A stretch of DNA of 64,000 bases, taken from assembly GCA_903932155.1 (NCBI GenBank), contig CAIZFH010000048.1:1-64000 (forward strand), read 5' to 3'. The DNA is from an uncultured Granulicella sp. Lineage in GTDB: Bacteria; Acidobacteriota; Terriglobia; Terriglobales; Acidobacteriaceae. Below, in pieces: positions 35,072-44,484 of this stretch. The position numbers and the translations under genes were made by a program. Within the stretch, counting starts at the first letter, position 1, and every line of letters begins with the position of its first letter. Under the pieces are notes generated by a model. The model had not been told where the DNA came from and ran no database searches. It saw only the letters and a program-made list of their open reading frames with translations.

Positions 35072-37261
35072 GTGAAGATCCTGAAAGCTACTTGCGCATT
35101 GCTGCTGGCGACCTTCGGTTTAGCTGCCGGAGTGAATGTGCGCGCACAGATTGCGATGGTTGGCGACGGCGGGCCCGGCCCGGTGAAGGCGCAGCATCTT
35201 AAGGCGGAGCTGGTTGCGCTGGGCCCCGCGATTGCACCCGGCGGAATGCAACAGGTGGGTTTGGCGCTTACGCTCGACAAAGGCTGGCACGTCTACTGGA
35301 TCAACCCAGGCGACTCCGGCGAGCCGCCGAAGATCGCGTGGACGCTGCCCACTGGGATTACCGCCGGGCAGATGCAGTTTCCAAGTCCGAAGCGGTTGCC
35401 GCTTGGCCCGCTGATGGACTTCGGCTACGAGGATGAGGTCGCGTTCCCGGTGACCATTTTTGCTGCCTCGACGCTGAAGTCGGGTCCGGTGCATCTGGAT
35501 GCGCAGGTGAGCTGGCTGGTGTGCGCGCAGGTCTGCATTCCCGGCAAGGCGCATCTTGGGATTGGACTCACGGTGCAGCCCGGAGCGACGCATGGGCCGG
35601 CGGTGGGCTCGCTGGGCGAGGCCTTGAATTTAATACCGAAGCCGCTGCCTGCTGGCGCGAATTTCTCTGTCACCGGAGGCGCACAGCAGTTTGCGCTGAC
35701 GCTGATCGATGGCAAGCGCGAGAGCAACGCGGAGTTCTATCCCTATCCCACGGAAGCCGCTGCGAACGAGGCCCTGCCGTCCGATGCGATCGTCAATGCG
35801 GCGGAGCAGAAGATCGAGCCGCTGCGCGATGGAGTGCGGCTCTTTATTCAGCGCTCGCCTGATGCCGCGACTATGCCCGCAACACTGCATGGAGTCGTCA
35901 AGCTCTCCGACACGGTAGCGTACGACGTGAACGCGCCAGTGGTGCCGGGTGAGGTTGTTGCTGCGAGTAATGACTCTGCAACCAGCATTACGGCGATAAG
36001 CGCGATTGGCCTGGCGTTTTTGGGCGGCATCCTGCTGAACCTGATGCCATGCGTCTTTCCCGTGCTGTTTCTGAAGGGGCTGGCATTGCTACAAACGGCG
36101 GGCTCCGGGGCAGCAGAGAACCGCGCGCATCTGCGTCGTCATGGGCTGATGTATGCGGCGGGGATTCTGGCTTCGTTCTGGGCGATTGTGGCCGCACTGC
36201 TTGTGCTTCGCGCTACGGGAAGCCACGTGGGCTGGGGATTCCAGCTACAGTCGCCGGGCTTTATCGCGCTGCTTGCGTCGTTGATCTTCCTGCTGGCGCT
36301 GTCGCTGGCGGGGCAGTTCGAGATTGGGCTATCGCTGACGAGCGTGGGCGGAGAGCTTGCGCAGAAGCAGGGCTACACGGGCAGCTTCTTTACCGGGGTG
36401 CTGGCAAGCGTGGTGGCTACTCCGTGTGCCGCTCCTTTTATGGGCGCGGCGATCGGGTTTGCGCTGACGCAGACGGCGGGGGTGACGTTTGCGGTGTTCA
36501 CGGCGCTGGCGCTCGGGCTGGCTGCTCCGTATCTGCTGCTAAGTTGGCATCCGGCCTGGACTCGACTGCTGCCGCGGCCGGGCATGTGGATGGAGGTCTT
36601 CAAACACATTACGGCAGCGATCTTTTTTGCGACGGCGATCTGGCTGGCATGGGTGTATGGCCAGTTGTACGCGGCGGGCGATGGCGTGAACCAGATGGCT
36701 CTGCTGCTGGCGTGCTTCCTGCTGCTGGCAATTGCTGGATGGACGCTGGGTCGATGGCCGGCGAAGTGGACGAGCGGTATTGCCGCAATTCTAATTATCG
36801 CGCTGGGGCTGGCGATTCCGCTGTCGCAGACACGGGGCGCACGGGGGACCGGCGCGGAGGTGACGGGAGCTACGCCGGTGAGTGCTGTCGCGGCGAACAG
36901 TAATGAAGTGGTGTGGCAGCCTTACTCGGAGCAGGCGCTGGATGCGGCACGGGCGGCGGGGCATCCCGTGTTTATCGACTTTACGGCGGCGTGGTGCCTG
37001 AGTTGCCAGGTGAACGAGCGGGCGGTTCTGCGCTCGGCGGATGTAGAGAGTTCGCTGCGCGCGCACAACTTCACGCTGTTGAGAGCCGACTGGACCAACA
37101 GCGATCCCGCGATCACACAGAAGCTCGCCTCGGTGGGGCGCGCCGGAGTTCCTACCTACGTCCTCTACCCCGCGTCCACGGGCAGTGCGCCGGATGTTCT
37201 GCCCGAGCTGCTGACCAAGGGCCTGGTACTAGCAGCCATCGAGCGCGACGCAAAGCCATAG
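35072..37261 (+). CDS. DsbD-family thiol:disulfide interchange protein
   Basis: 729 residues starting with GTG. Signal peptide about 1-25, then an N-terminal periplasmic DsbC/DsbD-alpha-like domain with two Cys in VSWLVCAQVCIPG. A DsbD transmembrane domain from about residue 310 has NLMPCVFPVLFLKGLALL and a second redox Cys in VVATPCAAPFMG. The C-terminal thioredoxin-like domain has FTAAWCLSCQVNERAVL. It moves reducing power from cytoplasmic thioredoxin to periplasmic partners. The layout resembles ScsB-type proteins. Confidence 0.9.
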   Translation: MKILKATCALLLATFGLAAGVNVRAQIAMVGDGGPGPVKAQHLKAELVALGPAIAPGGMQQVGLALTLDKGWHVYWINPGDSGEPPKIAWTLPTGITAGQMQFPSPKRLPLGPLMDFGYEDEVAFPVTIFAASTLKSGPVHLDAQVSWLVCAQVCIPGKAHLGIGLTVQPGATHGPAVGSLGEALNLIPKPLPAGANFSVTGGAQQFALTLIDGKRESNAEFYPYPTEAAANEALPSDAIVNAAEQKIEPLRDGVRLFIQRSPDAATMPATLHGVVKLSDTVAYDVNAPVVPGEVVAASNDSATSITAISAIGLAFLGGILLNLMPCVFPVLFLKGLALLQTAGSGAAENRAHLRRHGLMYAAGILASFWAIVAALLVLRATGSHVGWGFQLQSPGFIALLASLIFLLALSLAGQFEIGLSLTSVGGELAQKQGYTGSFFTGVLASVVATPCAAPFMGAAIGFALTQTAGVTFAVFTALALGLAAPYLLLSWHPAWTRLLPRPGMWMEVFKHITAAIFFATAIWLAWVYGQLYAAGDGVNQMALLLACFLLLAIAGWTLGRWPAKWTSGIAAILIIALGLAIPLSQTRGARGTGAEVTGATPVSAVAANSNEVVWQPYSEQALDAARAAGHPVFIDFTAAWCLSCQVNERAVLRSADVESSLRAHNFTLLRADWTNSDPAITQKLASVGRAGVPTYVLYPASTGSAPDVLPELLTKGLVLAAIERDAKP

Positions 37262-37724
37262 GGCCGTCTCGCACCCCTGCGAATCGGAAGATCCCCCAAG
37301 TTGAAATAATCCTCGCGGCGCCGTTCCCCGGAATAAAAGAAAAACTCCGCGAATCGACTGGTCTATACGGCTCATCTAAGTAGGGTCGCGGCTGAAACCA
37401 AGGCGAACGCGCAGGAGTAAGACTCGCGCGATTCCCAGGCCCGGCAGGAGAGGTCTGTACCAATCTTCACTCCTCTCCGAGGGACAAATCCGAGGGACAA
37501 AAAAACCACGGTTTTGTGCCCCTTACGAACGCGCTGAAACCTTTCCCCTTCAAAACAGGGGCTTGTGCGGAAGCTCTCTGGGCCAGCTCTCAACTTACAT
37601 GCAACTCGTTACACACTCAGGGTTTACGCAAGCACTCCCACTGTTTCGTCTTAGTCGATGGATCGCCGATTTCAAGCGGTTTACTCGGAATAGCGAACAG
37701 TCATTCGACGAATGAGGACCCCCT
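37262..37724. other. Long leader/intergenic region before the PEP-CTERM gene
   Basis: 463 bp without a gene. It contains a hairpin (GGAGAGG 37447-37453 and CCTCTCC 37472-37478), two perfect tandem copies of TCCGAGGGACAAA (37476-37501) and a short A-rich tract. No known riboswitch or tRNA pattern could be recognised. PEP-CTERM genes often have long regulatory leaders; whether this is one is inference. Confidence 0.4.
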
Positions 37725-38390
37725 ATGAACGTCTCCCGCGTTTTTATCAGGTCTGTCGTACTTATCTCGGTTCTGCTGCCAGCAACGATCGGCGCTATTG
37801 CGGTCAATGTCTCTCCCAACTGCCAGCGCTATGTCAGCGCTTATGTCACCGCGCCGGTGCGCAGACACATCGGCAAGGCGACCGTGCTGGCCTGGGCCAA
37901 GTGGCGGATCGCCCATCCGAACTGGAAGCCCAAACCGGGTGCCCAGGGGTCTAAAGCCTTATTGGCCCGGAAGAAGGGTGCGGACGAGGCAAACTTCCCC
38001 TGCGAGGTCTCGCCGATTCCAGCCATTACCAATTCGCTCCTCGCTATGGTCGGCAACGAGAAGCCTCCGGCCCTGGTCGATTTTTCCGCCATGAACACGG
38101 AGCCATCCAACCTTCCGGACCTGACGCCGGAGGGAGCAAGCAAGGTCTTGTCCGGGGAAGCTGCATCCAACCCGCCTGGCGGCTCCGAGACATCCGGTTC
38201 CTCGCCCATCCGCCAGGTCTTCGACCCTGCTCCCCCCGTGGTTGGCGGCACCCCGCTGGTGCCCGTCGTCCCGCCCGATGTGCTGCCGGTTAATGCGGTC
38301 GTGCCTGAACCGCCCAGTTTGTTGCTGGCCGCATCCGGCATTGTGGCCTGCGGTCTCTTCTGGAGGCGCAGACAAGTGGTTGTGGCATAA
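37725..38390 (+). CDS. PEP-CTERM sorted exported protein
   Basis: 221 residues. N-terminal signal helix (VFIRSVVLISVLLPATIG); Pro/Ala-rich middle part. The C-terminal sorting signal VPEPPSLLLAASGIVACGLFWRRRQ has the PEP motif, a membrane helix and a basic end. Such proteins are processed by an exosortase and found on the surface or in extracellular polysaccharide. No exosortase gene is in this window. The mature domain is not recognised. Confidence 0.85.
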   Translation: MNVSRVFIRSVVLISVLLPATIGAIAVNVSPNCQRYVSAYVTAPVRRHIGKATVLAWAKWRIAHPNWKPKPGAQGSKALLARKKGADEANFPCEVSPIPAITNSLLAMVGNEKPPALVDFSAMNTEPSNLPDLTPEGASKVLSGEAASNPPGGSETSGSSPIRQVFDPAPPVVGGTPLVPVVPPDVLPVNAVVPEPPSLLLAASGIVACGLFWRRRQVVVA

Positions 38391-38410
38391 CAAATCCGCC
38401 GCCAGACAAC

Positions 38411-38474
38411 CCCCCACCTTCGCCTCATCCTCCACACTGGACTCAGCGCGGAGAACTCGGCGCGGAGGGTGGGG
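38411..38474. terminator. Inverted repeat between convergent genes
   Basis: CCCCCACCTTCGC at the left and GCGGAGGGTGGGG at the right form an imperfect stem between the PEP-CTERM gene and rarA. It probably terminates one or both. Confidence 0.4.
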
Positions 38475-38478
38475 CAAA

Positions 38479-39819
38479 TCATTTTGCCTTGCGCTTGCCC
38501 TGGCGGATGCGCGCGACCTCGTCCATGCGCTGGGCGAGGAGCTTCTCGCGGCCTTCCTGGGTGGGGTGGTAGTAGCGGCGGGTGGCGAGCGACGGCGGCA
38601 GGCACTCCATGTCCGCCACACGGCCTTCCACATTGTGCGCGTACTGGTAATCTTTTCCATAGTCCAGCGACTTCATCAGCTTGGTGGGTGCGTTACGCAG
38701 GTGCAGCGGAACGGGCTCCGCGGCGGTGGCTTCAATGTCGCCGAGGACGGCCCCGTAGGCGGTATAGACGGCGTTCGATTTGGGCGCGAGCGCGAGGTAT
38801 ACGATGGCCTGCGCCAGTGCGAGATCGCCCTCCGGCTGACCCAAAAAGTGCATGGCGTCCTTTGCGGAGAGGCACAGGTTGAGCGCCTCGGGAGCGGCCA
38901 GGCCAATGTCCTCCACCGCCATACGCACAATGCGACGGGCGACATACATGGGGTCCTCGCCGGCCTGCAACATGCGCGCCAGCCAGTAGAGCGAGGCGTC
39001 CACGTCGGAGTTGCGCACGGATTTGTGCAGCGCGGAGATGATGTCGTAGTGCTGCTCGCCCTTCTTGTCGTAGAGCAGAACGCGGCGCTGTAACGCCTCG
39101 GCGGCAATCTCTTTGGTGATGCGTTGGGCTGGCTCTTCGCCGGCGAGACTCGCTGCTACGTCGAGCGCATTGAGCGCATTGCGCGCGTCTCCGCTGGCGT
39201 AGGACGCGATGGTGGCAAGCGCGTCCTCGTCGGCGGCGACTCCAGACGCGCCCAGGCCGCGGATTTTATCGCCGAGCGCGCGTTCGAGCAGCGCGACAAT
39301 CTGCGCCTCGCTCAACGCCAGCAGCGTGTAGACGCGGCAGCGCGAGAGCAGCGCGGCGTTCAGCTCGAACGATGGGTTCTCGGTGGTGGCGCCGATCAGG
39401 CGGATCGCGCCGCGCTCCACATAGGGCAGGAACGCGTCCTGCTGCGCCTTGTTGAAGCGGTGGATCTCGTCGATGAAGAGAATCGTGCGCGAACGGAATC
39501 CGGCGGCCTTCTCCGCGGCCACCATCACCTGCTTGATCTCCTTGATGCCGGACATGACGGCGGAAAATTCGATGAACGTGGACTGCGTCATCGCCGCGAT
39601 GATCTTGGCCAGCGTCGTCTTGCCCGTGCCGGGAGGCCCCCAGAAGATCATTGAGGTGGGGTCGTCGTGCGCGATGGCGAGAGAGAGCGGCTTGCCTGGG
39701 CCAAGCAGATGTTCCTGACCGACGAACTCGTCCAGCGTGCGCGGCCTCATGCGATCGGCCAGCGGAGCATGGCTGGCTTGCGCTGCGACGATGTCGGGAG
39801 TGGGGTTGAAGAGATTCAT
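38479..39819 (-). CDS. rarA: Replication-associated recombination protein A (RarA/MgsA AAA+ ATPase)
   Basis: 446 residues. Walker A GPPGTGKTTLAK, Walker B ILFIDEIHRFNKAQQD, sensor GATTENPSFELN and the arginine finger in LLSRCRVYTL match the RarA/WRNIP1 family. The C-terminal tetramerisation region (KSVRNSDVDASLYWLARML, AYGAVLGDIE) is intact. It acts at stalled replication forks. Its start overlaps the stop of the upstream RNA methyltransferase gene (ATGA). Confidence 0.94.
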   Translation of the reverse strand: MNLFNPTPDIVAAQASHAPLADRMRPRTLDEFVGQEHLLGPGKPLSLAIAHDDPTSMIFWGPPGTGKTTLAKIIAAMTQSTFIEFSAVMSGIKEIKQVMVAAEKAAGFRSRTILFIDEIHRFNKAQQDAFLPYVERGAIRLIGATTENPSFELNAALLSRCRVYTLLALSEAQIVALLERALGDKIRGLGASGVAADEDALATIASYASGDARNALNALDVAASLAGEEPAQRITKEIAAEALQRRVLLYDKKGEQHYDIISALHKSVRNSDVDASLYWLARMLQAGEDPMYVARRIVRMAVEDIGLAAPEALNLCLSAKDAMHFLGQPEGDLALAQAIVYLALAPKSNAVYTAYGAVLGDIEATAAEPVPLHLRNAPTKLMKSLDYGKDYQYAHNVEGRVADMECLPPSLATRRYYHPTQEGREKLLAQRMDEVARIRQGKRKAK

Positions 39820-40652
39820 GGGTGCAGGTTCGAGGTCCGAGGTTCAAGGTTCGAGGTGCGCTGGCGGGAGGCTTCGTAGAGCAGCAGCGAACCGGCGACG
39901 GCGGCGTTCAGGCTTTCTACCCGGCCCGGCATGGGAATCGTAATATGACCGTCGGCCAGCGCGAGAAGATCAGACGGTAGCCCCGCGCCCTCGTTACCGA
40001 TCATGATGACGCAGGCGGTGGTGAGGTCAGTCTCGAATACGGAATCAGAATCGGAATCAGGTGCGACGGCAGCAAGCACACGAATGCCCTGCGGCTTCAA
40101 AGCGACGAGATGTTCTGCGGCAACCTGCACGACGGGAACGCGGAAGACCGAGCCGGCCGAGGCGCGCAGGGCCTTCTGGTTCCATTCGCTTACGGTGCCG
40201 GCGGTAGTGAGGACGGCATTCGCGCCGAATGCTTCGGAGGAGCGAATCAGCGTGCCCAGGTTGCCCGGGTCTTGCAATCCTGCGGCGACCAGCAGTAATG
40301 GAGCTTTATCACCGGCACGCTTTGCGGACAGTATGGAGTCAATCTTCCAGATTGGAGGAACCAGCAGCGCGGCGATTCCCTGCGGGTGCTGCGTGTCCAC
40401 CGCGCTGTTGAAGACTTCTTCGGCGAGAACCAGTAACTCCACTCCGCGCGGGAGCCATGCAGGCGGTGCGACCCGCTCACTGAGGAAGATGGTCTTCAAT
40501 GGCAGCCCGCTGTCGAGCGCCTCGCGCAGCAGATGTTCTCCTTCGATGGCGACCAGTCCGCCGCTGAGGCGCGCATGCCCCGCGAATGCCGCGCGAAGTT
40601 GCTTGACCCGCGAGTTGGTACGGCTGGTGACAAGGACCGGCTGCGTATTCAT
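39816..40652 (-). CDS. TrmH/SpoU family RNA 2'-O-methyltransferase
   Basis: 278 residues. An N-terminal substrate-binding domain (SNSRVKQLR-like RTNSRVKQLRAAF, VAIEGEHLLREAL) is followed by the SpoU knot: GLQDPGNLGTLIRSSEAFGA (motif 1), VIMIGNEGAGLP (motif 2) and IPMPGRVESLNAAVAGSLLLYE (motif 3). It methylates a ribose of rRNA or tRNA. The last 14 residues (RTSNLEPRTSNLHP) are encoded by a short tandem DNA repeat and are probably a recent extension. Confidence 0.9.
   Translation of the reverse strand: MNTQPVLVTSRTNSRVKQLRAAFAGHARLSGGLVAIEGEHLLREALDSGLPLKTIFLSERVAPPAWLPRGVELLVLAEEVFNSAVDTQHPQGIAALLVPPIWKIDSILSAKRAGDKAPLLLVAAGLQDPGNLGTLIRSSEAFGANAVLTTAGTVSEWNQKALRASAGSVFRVPVVQVAAEHLVALKPQGIRVLAAVAPDSDSDSVFETDLTTACVIMIGNEGAGLPSDLLALADGHITIPMPGRVESLNAAVAGSLLLYEASRQRTSNLEPRTSNLHP
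39826..39861. repeat. Short tandem repeat within gene 3' end
   Basis: Imperfect copies of GAGGTTC/GAGGTCC (GGTTCGAGGTCCGAGG, then TTCAAGGTTCGAGGTGCG) form a 7-bp-period microrepeat that codes for the RTSNLEP tail. Confidence 0.7.
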
Positions 40653-40754
40653 CTAGCCAAATCTTACGCTGTGAATGGGACTCTCATCTTATGGCGCGAT
40701 ATGGACGAAGGAGTCAGCTTACGATGCGAGGCAAGGGCTGGATGCAAGGAAGAT

Positions 40755-43700
40755 TCAGTTGCACGCCAGCGCCGTCCACACGCCCCCTGCTGTTCCGTTC
40801 GCGCCGCTGATGATCAGGTCGACAAAGCTGCCTGCTGGAACCACAACGTTGCCTGTCTCCGAGCACGTTGCGCCTGTTGCGACCGAGGAGCAGACCAGCG
40901 CCGTGTTCGACATGCTTGCCGGAGTCGTGCCGACGCGCAGAGTGACTGTGATGGTGCCGCCCTGCTCGGAGAAGACGTTCAACGCTGTTGCCGTACATCC
41001 CGCGGGAACCCAGGTCAATGCGGCATTCGGTGTGGACTCGGTGGTGCTCCCGTTCGAGTTGTTCACCGAAAAGTAGGGATAGTTCGCGCTGAATGTCACT
41101 GAGTGATAGACCGACGCGAAGGGAATACCGCTGGTTCCTCCTCCGCCCCCTCCGCCACTTCCCGCCGGGCCAGTGGCTCCCTGGGGAAGGGTGAAGTTCA
41201 GGATTGCTGCTGAGCTGGTTCCGGTATTGGTAACCGAAGCGCTACTGCCCGCCGCGCCGGTTGTAATGGTGCCCACAGCCAGCGTTGCCGCCGCGCCGGT
41301 TGGACCGGTCGGGCCCGCGCCTCCGGCCTGGGCCAGCAGCGACCATATCTGCGGATACAGGTCTGGTTCGGACGACGAGTTGCTGGCTTGTGCTATGTAG
41401 GTAGAAGCCGGGGTGCCGAAGCTGACAGCGTCGCTCGTCGTGTACCCATAACCGGTAACCCATGCGCCCTTGAAGCTCATTCCCGGAGGCCCTGGCGCAC
41501 CGTTCGATCCATTGGAACCGTTGGTCCCATTGGTTCCGGATGCACCTGTCAGGCCGGTCGAGCCGGTTGCACCCGGTGGCCCGGTTGCGCCCGTCGGCCC
41601 CACAGCTCCGGTCACGCCGGTTGGCCCTGCTGGTCCCGCAGACCCGGTCGCACCGGTAGCTCCGGTTTGTCCTGCGAAGCCGCTCGGGCCCTGCAATCCC
41701 TGCGGTCCTGTCGCGCCTGTAGGCCCGCCAGTACCCGCCGCCGCCAGAACTCCCCAGTACAGTGGACTGACATCCGGCTCGCGTCCCGTGTTGTCCGCAA
41801 GCGCGGTATAGCTGGAGCCGCCATAGGCAACCGCATCGCCCAGCGCGTAGGAGGTTCCAATTAGCCACTCGCCGCGGAATGTTAAGGGAGGCCCCTGTGG
41901 CCCGGTATCGCCACTCGCTCCCGCTGGGCCAGTTGCGCCGGTTGCGCCGATTGTTCCCGCCGTGCCGGGCGCTCCCTGCAACCCCTGCGCTCCCGCCTGC
42001 GCGAGAATGGACCAGACCGCAGGATAGTTGTCCGGCCGATTGGACGAGTTGCCCTGTGTGGCGATATAGGTCGAGCCGTTGTAGCTCACTGCATCGTTCG
42101 CCGCGTAGCCAGTGCCGTTGGACCATGCGCCTTTGTAGTTCATGCCGGGTGGCCCGGTCGGCCCCTGGTTCCCCTGAGTCCCCTGGATTCCCTGCGGCCC
42201 GATTGGCCCGATTGGCCCGGTCGCACCGGTCGCCCCCACAGGTCCGATTGCGCCAGCCGCCCCATCCTGCGCAAAGAGAGCCCACCACAATGGACTCTGG
42301 CCGGGAGTATTACCATGGTTGCTGGCTTGCAGCGAGACATAGTCCGCGCCGTTATAGCGGACGCCATCGGCCAGAGCGTAGTTCACCACCGACGAGTAGA
42401 CTCCCTGAAAGGAAAGCCCCACCGGCCCTGCAACTCCCTGTGGCCCCATTGGCCCACTCAAACCCTGCGCGCCGGTTGAGCCTGGAATCCCCTGTGCACC
42501 GGCCTGCCCGGCAATCCCCTGATCTCCCTGATTTCCTTTTTCCCCTGGAGGCCCTACGCTTCCCGGCGACCCCTGCGTCCCCTGAGGTCCGGGCGCACCT
42601 ACCACGCCAGCCGTGCCCTGCGGTCCCTGTGCGGTCAGCGGCCCCCACTGCTGCGGACTAAGGCTTGGGGTATTGCCGTGGTTGCTTGCAATCAGCGAGG
42701 TATAGCTGGCCCCCTGCCACACCACAACGTCGCCCAGCGCATAGTTTGTCGTCGAGGCGTAGCTGCCCTGATAGACGAATCCTGAAGGGCCCTGCGGCCC
42801 GGCTGCTCCAATCTGCGCTGATGCCAGAAGTCCCCATTGCAACGGGCTTAATGGCGGAGTGTTCCCATGATTGCCATCGCTCAGCGAGATGTAGCTCGAC
42901 CCCTGATACTCCACCACATCGCTCAGCGCGTAGTTGGACGACGAGGCGTAGGCTCCCTGGTAGCCCAGTCCCGGAGGCCCCTGTGGCCCGGTTGGCCCCG
43001 CTGGCCCCGCCGGTCCCGCTGGCCCGATCCCTGTCCCGCCTTCGGCCAGCAACCCCCAGTCCGTTGGACTGAGTGCCGGAGTGTTGCCATCATTTCCAGC
43101 AATCAAGGAGATGTAACTCGAAGCACCATAGAGCACGATGTCATTGAGCGCATAGTTTGTGGTCGATGCATACACCCCTCGATAGGCGACCGCGACGGTG
43201 GTCGATCCACTGCTGCCACCCGAGCCATTCGCGCCCGCCGCAGCCAACAATCCCCATTGCGCCTGGTTCAACCCAGGAGTGTTTCCATGGTTCGCAGCGA
43301 TGAGCGAGAGGTAGCTCGCCCCCTGAAACACCACCACGTCGCCCAATGCGTAGTTGGTGGTGGAAGCGTATGTGCCCTGGTAGTTCAAACCTGTGCCACT
43401 GCCCGCTGGCCCCGCGGGGCCGGTTGCCCCAGTTAGCCCTTGCGGCCCAGTTGCACCACTGGCTCCTTTGGCGCCAGCTATCCCGGATGCGCCAACTGGC
43501 CCGATTGCTCCCGCCGGTCCTTGCGGCCCGGCTGGCCCGGCCACTCCAGCAGGTCCTTTTGGCCCCGCATCCACCAGCTCCACATCGAGCGTTGCGGCGT
43601 GCGCGGTCAGGTCGTTTTCCTTGCTGTCGAACTGGACCATTGCGGTGCCTGCTGTAAGCGCAACTCCGTTGTTCGACGTTGGATTGCTGATCCAGCCCTG

Positions 43701-44153
43701 CACCAGCGCTGTCACGTCCAGCGCGACGAAAGCACCCGCCTGGCTTACAGAGAAGACTCCGGATGCACTGCCGATCGCTGGTTCGGTGGCATACGTGACG
43801 CTATATTCGCCCCACGGTCCGTTGATGGGCGCAAAGCTCACCAGCCCCGGCGTGGTCACCCGGTTGCAATAGAGTCGCAGTACGGCACGCGAAACCTGCG
43901 CCGCAGTGGTTCCCGACGGCAGTAGCGACAGGTCGAACTGGAGCAGCGTGGTATAGCCACCACCCGCGTTTAGATTGGATATTGAGCCACTGTTCACGGT
44001 TGGCAGCGCGCTGTTCACATGCGCATCGGCCAGCAGCGCCGGCTCAGCGCCCCACGCCGCCGTAGCCTGCCACAGACACAGTACTGTCCCCAAGCTCACC
44101 CACAGAGCTACACTCAGGCGCCGGTCAATGCCCAGCCGATTCCGCCCGCTCAT
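40755..44153 (-). CDS. Secreted collagen-like repeat protein with eight interspersed carbohydrate-binding-like modules
   Basis: 1132 residues. Signal peptide near residues 14-36; a DNRLRE-type beta domain (about 38-195: [17 protein letters not shown]). Then eight modules of about 50 residues of the type [20 protein letters not shown], resembling CBM5/12 chitin-binding folds, alternate with Gly-X-Y collagen stretches ([16 protein letters not shown]). A C-terminal globular beta domain (about 1010-1132) ends with [15 protein letters not shown]. It is probably a trimeric surface or extracellular fibre. It appears monocistronic. Function inferred from architecture. Confidence 0.85.
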   Translation of the reverse strand: MSGRNRLGIDRRLSVALWVSLGTVLCLWQATAAWGAEPALLADAHVNSALPTVNSGSISNLNAGGGYTTLLQFDLSLLPSGTTAAQVSRAVLRLYCNRVTTPGLVSFAPINGPWGEYSVTYATEPAIGSASGVFSVSQAGAFVALDVTALVQGWISNPTSNNGVALTAGTAMVQFDSKENDLTAHAATLDVELVDAGPKGPAGVAGPAGPQGPAGAIGPVGASGIAGAKGASGATGPQGLTGATGPAGPAGSGTGLNYQGTYASTTNYALGDVVVFQGASYLSLIAANHGNTPGLNQAQWGLLAAAGANGSGGSSGSTTVAVAYRGVYASTTNYALNDIVLYGASSYISLIAGNDGNTPALSPTDWGLLAEGGTGIGPAGPAGPAGPTGPQGPPGLGYQGAYASSSNYALSDVVEYQGSSYISLSDGNHGNTPPLSPLQWGLLASAQIGAAGPQGPSGFVYQGSYASTTNYALGDVVVWQGASYTSLIASNHGNTPSLSPQQWGPLTAQGPQGTAGVVGAPGPQGTQGSPGSVGPPGEKGNQGDQGIAGQAGAQGIPGSTGAQGLSGPMGPQGVAGPVGLSFQGVYSSVVNYALADGVRYNGADYVSLQASNHGNTPGQSPLWWALFAQDGAAGAIGPVGATGATGPIGPIGPQGIQGTQGNQGPTGPPGMNYKGAWSNGTGYAANDAVSYNGSTYIATQGNSSNRPDNYPAVWSILAQAGAQGLQGAPGTAGTIGATGATGPAGASGDTGPQGPPLTFRGEWLIGTSYALGDAVAYGGSSYTALADNTGREPDVSPLYWGVLAAAGTGGPTGATGPQGLQGPSGFAGQTGATGATGSAGPAGPTGVTGAVGPTGATGPPGATGSTGLTGASGTNGTNGSNGSNGAPGPPGMSFKGAWVTGYGYTTSDAVSFGTPASTYIAQASNSSSEPDLYPQIWSLLAQAGGAGPTGPTGAAATLAVGTITTGAAGSSASVTNTGTSSAAILNFTLPQGATGPAGSGGGGGGGTSGIPFASVYHSVTFSANYPYFSVNNSNGSTTESTPNAALTWVPAGCTATALNVFSEQGGTITVTLRVGTTPASMSNTALVCSSVATGATCSETGNVVVPAGSFVDLIISGANGTAGGVWTALACN

Positions 44154-44484
44154 TCTGGCCCGAAGCCACTCCTGTTGCGGGTTAATCCTGTTACGACCGG
44201 TTATAGGACTGGCCGGAGATTCGCACCCACATCAACGATCCCTACTCAACGATGCACGTTGCCACGGAATCCCTATTCAACAGGAGAATCCATAGTGCAA
44301 AACAAAAATGAAAGTATTCCCGTTTTAAGCCAGTGCAACACGATTAGCAAGCCTTTTCGTCGCACTCCTAATCTTTGCCGGGGCAAAGTCCCATAGATAG
44401 TCTGCGAATCGCATCTATTTTCTTTCTCGCCGGCATCTCATAGACTGCAATGGCGAATCAATCCGCGCGGAGAACGTCAAGACC
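44154..44484. other. Intergenic region between collagen-like gene and pgm
   Basis: 331 bp between divergent genes. It contains a perfect 7-bp hairpin, CTTTGCC GG GGCAAAG (44373-44388), that could be an operator or attenuator. No coding frame or RNA gene was recognised. Confidence 0.45.

Noticed and set aside
41173-43925. Many Pro/Ala/Arg-rich plus-strand frames opposite the collagen-like gene
   Set aside because: They are the complement of Gly-X-Y repeats and have no starts with ribosome binding sites.
44341-44400. Possible cyclic-di-GMP (GEMM) riboswitch near the collagen-like gene
   Set aside because: Only a GGGCAAAG string and one hairpin are present; the paired P1-P3 arrangement and tetraloop receptor could not be traced on either strand.
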